From the NCBI GenBank assembly GCA_003161435.1, contig PMOS01000008.1, positions 62,001 to 126,000 of the forward strand: 64,000 nt of DNA, written 5' to 3'. The notes beneath the pieces are model-generated. The model searched no databases, was not told where the DNA came from, and saw only the letters and a list, made by a program, of their open reading frames with translations. The stretch comes from Vulcanimicrobiota bacterium (GTDB lineage: Bacteria; Vulcanimicrobiota; Vulcanimicrobiia; Vulcanimicrobiales; Vulcanimicrobiaceae). Position numbers and translations under genes: made by a program. Shown here in pieces: positions 59,405-64,000 of this stretch (the first letter of the stretch is position 1; every line of letters starts with the position of its first letter).

Positions 59405-59543
59405 GGGGAGTCGTGCAGTGCTGCGGCGGGGACGCTCCCTTCGCCGCATCGTGCGGCTCCGGTCGCTCGGTTTTCCGCTCGCTCCTCGCCCTCCGGGCGC
59501 CGCTCGCTTCAAAACGCCCCGCCGCAGCACTGCACGACTCCCC
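59405..59543. repeat. Perfect 27-bp inverted repeat with 85-base spacer
   Basis: The left arm at 59405-59431 starts GGGGAGTCGTGCAGTGC and the right arm at 59517-59543 is its exact reverse complement. The spacer contains CGCTCG-type repeats. It lies 40 bases after hslU and might serve as a large terminator-like hairpin or be a non-autonomous mobile repeat. No gene is seen between 59365 and 59757. Confidence 0.85.
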
Positions 59544-59574
59544 ACCCTTCAGGCAAGACGCATCCGGGATATTT

Positions 59575-59640
59575 GCGGCGCGGAGGCATGCGGCGAATTT
59601 TCGCGGCGCGGAGGTACGCCGAATTTTCGCGGCGCGCGGG
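59575..59640 (+). repeat. 26-28 bp imperfect tandem repeat
   Basis: Unit GCGGCGCGGAGG + 4-6 variable bases + GGCGAATTTTC or CCGAATTTTC occurs at 59575-59602 and 59603-59628, with a partial third copy. Confidence 0.7.
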
Positions 59641-59651
59641 TGACGTCGTCA

Positions 59652-59750
59652 TCCTGAGCTTGTCGAAGGGCGGCGCATCGTGGCACGCCACGGATCCGAG
59701 GTTGGCGTGACCGCCATCGATTTGTCGTGCTGAGCGAAGTCGAAGCGCGA
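59652..59750 (+). repeat. Two dispersed repeat copies after hslU
   Basis: TCCTGAGCTTGTCGAAGGG at 59652-59670 and the variant GTCGTGCTGAGCGAAGTCG at 59724-59742, continuing AAGCGCGA to 59750. They match copies near 21.0, 25.9 and 47.8 kb. Confidence 0.75.
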
Positions 59751-59757
59751 TTGCGGG

Positions 59758-60528
59758 TCAGAGATGGAGCGAGCCGGATACGAGGAAGATCGCGCCTACC
59801 GCGTTGTTGAGGGCGTGGAGCGTCACGGAAACCCAGAGGTTGCCGGTTGCGGCGTAGGCTATGGCGGAGACGAAGCCTAGGGCGGCTAGGGACGGGAACA
59901 GGACTGGGTCGCCGTGGACGGCGCCGAATATGACGGCGCTGACGAGCGCGGCGACGAGCACGCCGATGCGTGGAGCGAGCGCGCCGAATAGCAGGCCGCG
60001 GAAGACGATCTCTTCGACGACCGGCGCTACGACGACCATCGCGGCGACGGCCAGCGCGATGCTGATGATCGTGACGTTCGGCAGCTTCCCGACCACGTCG
60101 AAGTGCTCGAAGCCGCTTTGAACGTGCTTCGTCTGGTGCATTGCGACGAGCTGGACGGCGGTCCCGATGCGGACTAGGAACAAGGCGCCGACGCCGATCA
60201 GGATCGCGCGGACGTCGCCGGCGCGCAATCCGCGGAACGGCGTGCGGCCCGTCGTGCGCAGGCGCCACCATGCGAACCAGCCGCCCGCGACGTACGAGGC
60301 GATCTCGCCGGTCGCTACCAACGGGTGGCCGGGATTGAGCGACGGCATGTTGCCCGTGGTCAAGATGATGACGACCAGGAGGAGAAAGATCGCGACGAAG
60401 GCGACGGCGAGCGAGATTCCGAGCGCCCCGAGAGCCGACAAGAGGCCGTTCCAGAACGGCACGCCGATGCGGTCGCGGCCGTCGGCCCGGCCGAATGCTC
60501 GACCGATGCCGGCTGCCGGGGCGGACAC
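59758..60528 (-). CDS. CPBP-family intramembrane metalloprotease
   Basis: A 256-residue membrane protein of the CAAX protease/bacteriocin-processing (CPBP, ABI) family with about seven helices. The catalytic motifs are VVEEIVFRGLLFGAL (EExxxR), VIFGAVHGDP (F-x3-H) and LHALNNAVGA (H-x3-N), in the expected order. Substrates of most bacterial members are unknown. It is followed (toward lower coordinates) by the repeat-rich spacer and preceded by a small secreted protein gene 11 bases away, likely in one transcript. Confidence 0.9.
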   Translation of the reverse strand: MSAPAAGIGRAFGRADGRDRIGVPFWNGLLSALGALGISLAVAFVAIFLLLVVIILTTGNMPSLNPGHPLVATGEIASYVAGGWFAWWRLRTTGRTPFRGLRAGDVRAILIGVGALFLVRIGTAVQLVAMHQTKHVQSGFEHFDVVGKLPNVTIISIALAVAAMVVVAPVVEEIVFRGLLFGALAPRIGVLVAALVSAVIFGAVHGDPVLFPSLAALGFVSAIAYAATGNLWVSVTLHALNNAVGAIFLVSGSLHL

Positions 60529-60539
60529 GGTGGAAGCGC

Positions 60540-60926
60540 TCAGGGCGTCGTCGCGAGCACGCGGCCCGGGCAGTGCGACGTCACGTTCAGGTGCCGCGAG
60601 CTGACGCGCTCGGGCGCAACGATCTCCAGCGCGACCCAGGGAGCTTTTCCGCGCGGCGTCCAGGTGTCGCGGACGGCCTGTGCGACGGCGCCGTCACCTC
60701 CGAACGAGACGCGCCCGATCGGTGAGACGCTGCCGTCACTGCGCACGAAACGGTAGGCGACGTCGTGCGGAACGTTGGCATCGTAGGCTACGATCGTGGC
60801 GGTGCTGGCCACCGCGCAAGAACGGGTCACGGGATGCGCGGCGAGCGTCACAGCGAGGCTGCTCTGCGCCGTCAACCCTGGGCCGGTCGCCAGCACCGCG
60901 AGGAGGGCGCTTGCGAAAACGCGCAT
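60540..60926 (-). CDS. Small secreted protein of unknown function
   Basis: A 128-residue product with a signal peptide (VFASALLAVLATGPGLTAQ). The mature domain of about 105 residues is beta-rich with two Cys residues (RSCAVAS and TSHCPGR) that may form a disulfide. Motifs such as YRFVRSDGSVSPIGRV are not familiar. It lies upstream of the CPBP protease on the same strand and divergent to the HiPIP gene, sharing a 65-base promoter region. Confidence 0.6.
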   Translation of the reverse strand: MRVFASALLAVLATGPGLTAQSSLAVTLAAHPVTRSCAVASTATIVAYDANVPHDVAYRFVRSDGSVSPIGRVSFGGDGAVAQAVRDTWTPRGKAPWVALEIVAPERVSSRHLNVTSHCPGRVLATTP

Positions 60927-60991
60927 CGTGGTATCATTCTACCCCGTTCGCCATTACGGTGCGCTTACGAAGGGAGCACTCTTTCCCAGCC

Positions 60992-61252
60992 ATGAAATCA
61001 TCTCTCACCCGTGGCCGCGCGCTCAAACAGATCGCCGGCCTTCCGCTCGCCGCGCTCGCCGTGGGCGCGACTCTGTCGGCCGCTCAAGGCGCGGTTGCCA
61101 ACAACCAGAAGCAGTACAAGTATCAGAACAAGCCCGGAGCGAAGGGCGCGAAGTGCTCGGGGTGCCGGTTCTTCAAGCCTCCGCACGGCTGTACGATCGT
61201 CACCGGCACGATCAGCCCGAACGGCTGGTGCATCGCGTACTCGCCGAAGTAG
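60992..61252 (+). CDS. High-potential iron-sulfur protein (HiPIP)
   Basis: An 86-residue exported electron carrier. The N-terminus has basic residues followed by a hydrophobic stretch (GLPLAALAVGATLSAAQG) without a clear twin-arginine motif. The mature part holds the four cluster ligands C55, C58, C67 and C80, in CSGCRFF, HGCTIV and NGWC, which is the HiPIP C-x2-C ... C ... C pattern. Such proteins carry one [4Fe-4S] cluster and shuttle electrons in the periplasm. ATG at 60992 is preferred since upstream sequence in frame belongs to the divergent gene. It precedes def by 76 bases. Confidence 0.8.
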   Translation: MKSSLTRGRALKQIAGLPLAALAVGATLSAAQGAVANNQKQYKYQNKPGAKGAKCSGCRFFKPPHGCTIVTGTISPNGWCIAYSPK

Positions 61253-61328
61253 CGAGCAGCCCCTCTCTCGGCAGACCGGCGGGCGGAACTCGGAAGCTCC
61301 GCCCGTCGGTTATACTCGGAGCAAGCCC

Positions 61329-61859
61329 ATGGCCTATATTCGCGAGATCATCACCGAGGGACACCCGACGCTGCGCAAGGTCGCCAAGAAGGTCGACCTA
61401 TCGGAGATCGCCGATCCGATGTTCCAGCAGCTCCTCGACGACATGTTCGAGACGATGTACGACGCGCCGGGGATCGGCCTGGCCGCGCCGCAGGTCGCGA
61501 TCTCGAAGCGGATCTTCACCGTCGATCTCCAGGACGACGACGAGGCGCACGGGCCGCTGGTCGTGATCAACCCGAAGTTCACCGTGACCGAGGGCGAGAT
61601 CGAGTCGGTCGAAGGCTGCCTCTCCGTCCCGGGGATGGTCGGCGATTTGACCCGCTTCGAGCACGTCGTCTGCACCGGGCTTGACCGAAACGGCAAGAAG
61701 ATCTCGCTCGATGGAACCGGGCTGTTCGGACGTTGCCTGCAGCACGAGATGGATCACCTCAACGGCGTGCTCTACATCGACAAGGCGAAGAACCTGCGCC
61801 CGGCCGAAACCGACGAAGAAGTCGCGGAGGCCGAAGCGGTCACCGCCGGCGCTCGCTGA
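61329..61859 (+). CDS. def: Peptide deformylase
   Basis: Removes the formyl group from nascent N-terminal Met. The 176-residue protein has all three motifs: GIGLAAPQ (residues 48-55), EGCLS with metal ligand C97 (residues 95-99) and HEMDH with H139, E140 and H143. It ends in an acidic tail (AETDEEVAEAEAV). ATG at 61329 gives the standard N-terminus. It overlaps the fmt start, so the formylation and deformylation enzymes are coupled. Confidence 0.97.
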   Translation: MAYIREIITEGHPTLRKVAKKVDLSEIADPMFQQLLDDMFETMYDAPGIGLAAPQVAISKRIFTVDLQDDDEAHGPLVVINPKFTVTEGEIESVEGCLSVPGMVGDLTRFEHVVCTGLDRNGKKISLDGTGLFGRCLQHEMDHLNGVLYIDKAKNLRPAETDEEVAEAEAVTAGAR

Positions 61860-62857
61860 AGATCGTCGTCTTCGGGACGAGCGAGTTCGCCGTCCCCACG
61901 CTCACGGCGGCCGCCGAGCGGCACGATGTCATCGGCGTGGTCACGCAGCCCGACCGCCCGGCCGGTCGCGGCCACAAGCTCGTCGCGACCCCGGTGAAGC
62001 TCGCCGCGTCGGCCCGCGGCTTGCGCGTGCTCGAACCGGAGCGGCTCAAGCCGTTCGTCGACGAGGCTCGCGCGCTCGGCGCGGATGCGTTCGTGGTCGC
62101 CTCGTACGGCAAGATCGTTCCGCAAGCGCTGCTCGACGTCGTGCCGATCGCGTTCAACGTCCACCCCTCGCTGTTGCCGCTGTATCGCGGGGCGACGCCG
62201 CTGCAAACGGCGATTCGCGACGGTCGCTCCGAGACGGGCGTCACGATCATCGCGATGGACGCGGGGATGGATACCGGCGATGTGCTCGTTCAAGAACGCA
62301 CGCCGATCGGGCCCGCCGAGACGTACGGCGAGCTGCACGACCGGCTCGCGCAACGCGGCGCCGAGCTCGTCGTCGACGCGCTGGACCGGTATGCGAACGA
62401 TAGCCTCACCCGCATGCCGCAGGCGGAGGTCGCGCAACGGCTGGGGATCGGCGACGACGAGATCGCGGCGACCGCGACGCGACCGCTGCGGAAAGGCGAC
62501 CTGGAGATCGATTGGAGCCGCAGGCCGGACGAGGTGGTCGCGCTGGTGCGGTCGCTCGCGCCCGCGCCGCTTGCGCGCACCACGTACCTCGATGAGGCGA
62601 TCAAAGTGGTCGCGGCGCGCGCGGTTTCGCTTGCGACGCTGCTGGATGAGCTCGCTGGAGACAAGCCGTGGCCCAACGGGTTGAGCGTTTGCGGTTATCC
62701 TGGACGCGAGTTGCTCTATGCGGTGCATGGCGACGACGGTGCGGTCATCATCGATCGGCTCATCGCGCCCAATCGCGGGGAGTCCACGGCTGCGGAGTTC
62801 GTGCGGCGCCGGCTTGCGCAGACCCGAGCGCGGATGAGCTCGGGGCACTACCCGTGA
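61856..62857 (+). CDS. fmt: Methionyl-tRNA formyltransferase with an apparent CTG start
   Basis: Formylates initiator Met-tRNA using 10-formyl-THF. The 333-residue enzyme starts (L/M)KIVVFGTSEFAVPTL, equal to the usual MRIVFMGTPEFAVP. It has VVTQPDRPAGRG, VASYGKIVP, FNVHPSLLPLYRGATPLQ (catalytic Asn/His and SLLP) and IIAMDAGMDTGDVL. The C-terminal OB-like domain runs from about residue 205. No ATG, GTG or TTG precedes the conserved start in frame until 61733, deep in def. CTG at 61856 overlaps the def stop as CTGA, the same geometry as the ATGA/GTGA junctions seen elsewhere, and is taken as the start. Confidence 0.93.
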   Translation: MKIVVFGTSEFAVPTLTAAAERHDVIGVVTQPDRPAGRGHKLVATPVKLAASARGLRVLEPERLKPFVDEARALGADAFVVASYGKIVPQALLDVVPIAFNVHPSLLPLYRGATPLQTAIRDGRSETGVTIIAMDAGMDTGDVLVQERTPIGPAETYGELHDRLAQRGAELVVDALDRYANDSLTRMPQAEVAQRLGIGDDEIAATATRPLRKGDLEIDWSRRPDEVVALVRSLAPAPLARTTYLDEAIKVVAARAVSLATLLDELAGDKPWPNGLSVCGYPGRELLYAVHGDDGAVIIDRLIAPNRGESTAAEFVRRRLAQTRARMSSGHYP

Positions 62858-64000
62858 GCGAGCCCAAGGCGACGACCGCGCGCGAGGTTGCGCTGCAGGT
62901 GTGCCGCGACGTGTTCGGGCCGAACCCGCGCGCCGCGCGCGAAGCGCTCGACTACCGGTTGCGCAAATCCGAGCTCGCACCGCGGGATCGCGCGTTCGCC
63001 ACCGAGCTGGCGTACGGCGCGATCAAGCTGCGGCGCTGGCTCGACTTCGAGCTGCAGCCGTATGTCGGTGAACGCGCCAAAGCGCTGCCGCAGCCGATCG
63101 CCGAGATCCTCCGGCTGGGCGCATACCAGTTGCGCGCGATGCACGGCGTGGAAGCATACGCGGCCGTGTCCCAGAGCGTCGGGCTCGCGCGCAAGTACGG
63201 CCACAAAGGTACTGCCGGACTGGTGAACGCGGTGCTGCGGCGCGTAGCGATCGAGCCGCCGCGCGATGCGGACTTCGACACGCGGGCATCGCTGCCGAGC
63301 TGGGTGATCGCGCATTGGCGCGAGCGCTTCGGTGACGATCGGATCGAAGCGATCGTCGCCGGCGTGAACGCGCCGCCGGCGGTCGGCCTGTGCGTCGATC
63401 TCCGGAACACGACGCGCGACGCTGCGCAGCAGGCGTTGGCGGAGGCGGCAATCGTCGCGGCTCCGAGCCCGTTCGCGCGCGACGTGCTCATCGTCGAAGG
63501 TCCGGCGCCCAGCGGCGAGCTCGAACGTCTGGCGGATCATCGCTGGCACCAGCACGCCGAGGCGGCGGCGTTTCCGGTCGACATCCTCGATCCGCAGCCC
63601 GGTCAACGCATCGTCGAGCTGTGCTGCGGCCGCGGCAACAAGACGCTGCAGATCGCGAGCCGCACGCGTGACGCCGCGACGCTGCTCGCCGTCGACGACG
63701 ACGCGCACAAGATCGCGCAGACGTCGGCACGGCTCGACCAGGCCGGGATCGCGTCGGTCGCGCTGGTCACCGCCGACGCCGCCGCGATGCGGGCGAGCGC
63801 CGACGCAGACCTCGTGCTGCTCGATGCACCGTGCTCGGGGCTGGGGATTCTCGGGCGGCAGCCGGAGGCGCGCTGGCGCAAGGACCCCAGCGATCCGCAA
63901 CGGATGTCCGAGTTGCAGCGATCGCTGCTTCACGCCGCCGGCGGCTGCGTGAAACCCGGCGGAGCGCTGGTCTATGCGGTGTGCTCGACCGACCGCCGAG
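62854..64000 (+). CDS. rsmB: 16S rRNA (cytosine-967-C5)-methyltransferase RsmB, truncated by the window end
   Basis: The 382 residues visible cover an N-terminal NusB-like RNA-binding domain (TAREVALQVCRDVF, FATELAYGAIKLRRWLD, ILRLGAYQLRAM, GLVNAVLRRV) and most of the methyltransferase domain. The latter has motif I IVELCCGRGNKTLQIA, the catalytic Cys in motif IV LLDAPCSGLGILGRQP and the second Cys in motif VI YAVCST. The GTG start overlaps the fmt stop (GTGA). The gene runs off the right edge, so its C-terminus is not seen. Confidence 0.94.
   Translation, partial: MSEPKATTAREVALQVCRDVFGPNPRAAREALDYRLRKSELAPRDRAFATELAYGAIKLRRWLDFELQPYVGERAKALPQPIAEILRLGAYQLRAMHGVEAYAAVSQSVGLARKYGHKGTAGLVNAVLRRVAIEPPRDADFDTRASLPSWVIAHWRERFGDDRIEAIVAGVNAPPAVGLCVDLRNTTRDAAQQALAEAAIVAAPSPFARDVLIVEGPAPSGELERLADHRWHQHAEAAAFPVDILDPQPGQRIVELCCGRGNKTLQIASRTRDAATLLAVDDDAHKIAQTSARLDQAGIASVALVTADAAAMRASADADLVLLDAPCSGLGILGRQPEARWRKDPSDPQRMSELQRSLLHAAGGCVKPGGALVYAVCSTDRR

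Overview
The window reads as chromosomal DNA of a GC-rich, aerobic, free-living bacterium. GTG starts are common and operons are tightly packed, often with 1- or 4-base overlaps such as ATGA or GTGA. My best guess is a soil lineage of the Eremiobacterota (WPS-2) type, based on gene content and style; this is inference and no rRNA is present to test it. Most of the window is core genome: uvrC, pyrD, tmRNA, etfBA, infA, murI, dxs, secG, topA-trmFO-hslV-hslU and def-fmt-rsmB.

Layout. 0-6 kb: Clp-N protein, DedA, UvrC, ion channel, secreted protein, small membrane protein, PyrD. 6.1-7.5 kb: a tmRNA gene followed by a ~0.94 kb segment bounded by direct repeats and carrying an MntP-like exporter; it appears to have split the tmRNA from its terminator. 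7.5-15.4 kb: lipoprotein, cyanase, a dehydrogenase/aldolase pair, a 2H phosphoesterase, two tandem Crp/Fnr regulators, an acyl desaturase and a purine permease. 15.4-18.2 kb (minus): an MFS gene remnant, EamA exporter and EtfBA. 18.3-25.8 kb: a complete molybdenum-hydroxylase cluster, with moxR, coxE-like, two XdhC-like genes and coxG on the minus strand and coxS-coxL-coxM on the plus strand. The large subunit has the form II active-site loop, so CO as substrate is unproven. 26-30.8 kb: malonyl-CoA decarboxylase, then an accessory stretch with a PIN toxin/antitoxin pair, a GAF protein and an unknown protein. 30.9-43 kb: a large secreted protein, Lhr-type helicase, aldo/keto reductase, membrane hydroxylase, RES/Xre toxin-antitoxin pair and a hexaheme cytochrome. 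43-53 kb: zinc-ribbon protein, infA, GerMN, amidase, murI, PAP2-like protein, dxs, secG and two peptide-ABC ATPases. 53-59 kb: a lysine-rich repeat protein, topA, trmFO, hslVU. 59.4-64 kb: repeat-rich spacer, CPBP protease, small secreted protein, HiPIP, def, fmt and the start of rsmB.

The most notable observations are these. (1) An IF-1 gene has no ATG/GTG/TTG start but an ATT placed behind a perfect AAGGAG, and fmt appears to start at CTG, so two translation-initiation genes use rare start codons. (2) The repeat-flanked insertion lies immediately behind the tmRNA. (3) Short dispersed and tandem repeats supply the 3' ends, including stop codons, of moxR and coxM. (4) A protein consists almost entirely of ten copies of a basic repeat. 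No CRISPR array, transposase, integrase, rRNA or tRNA gene was seen.
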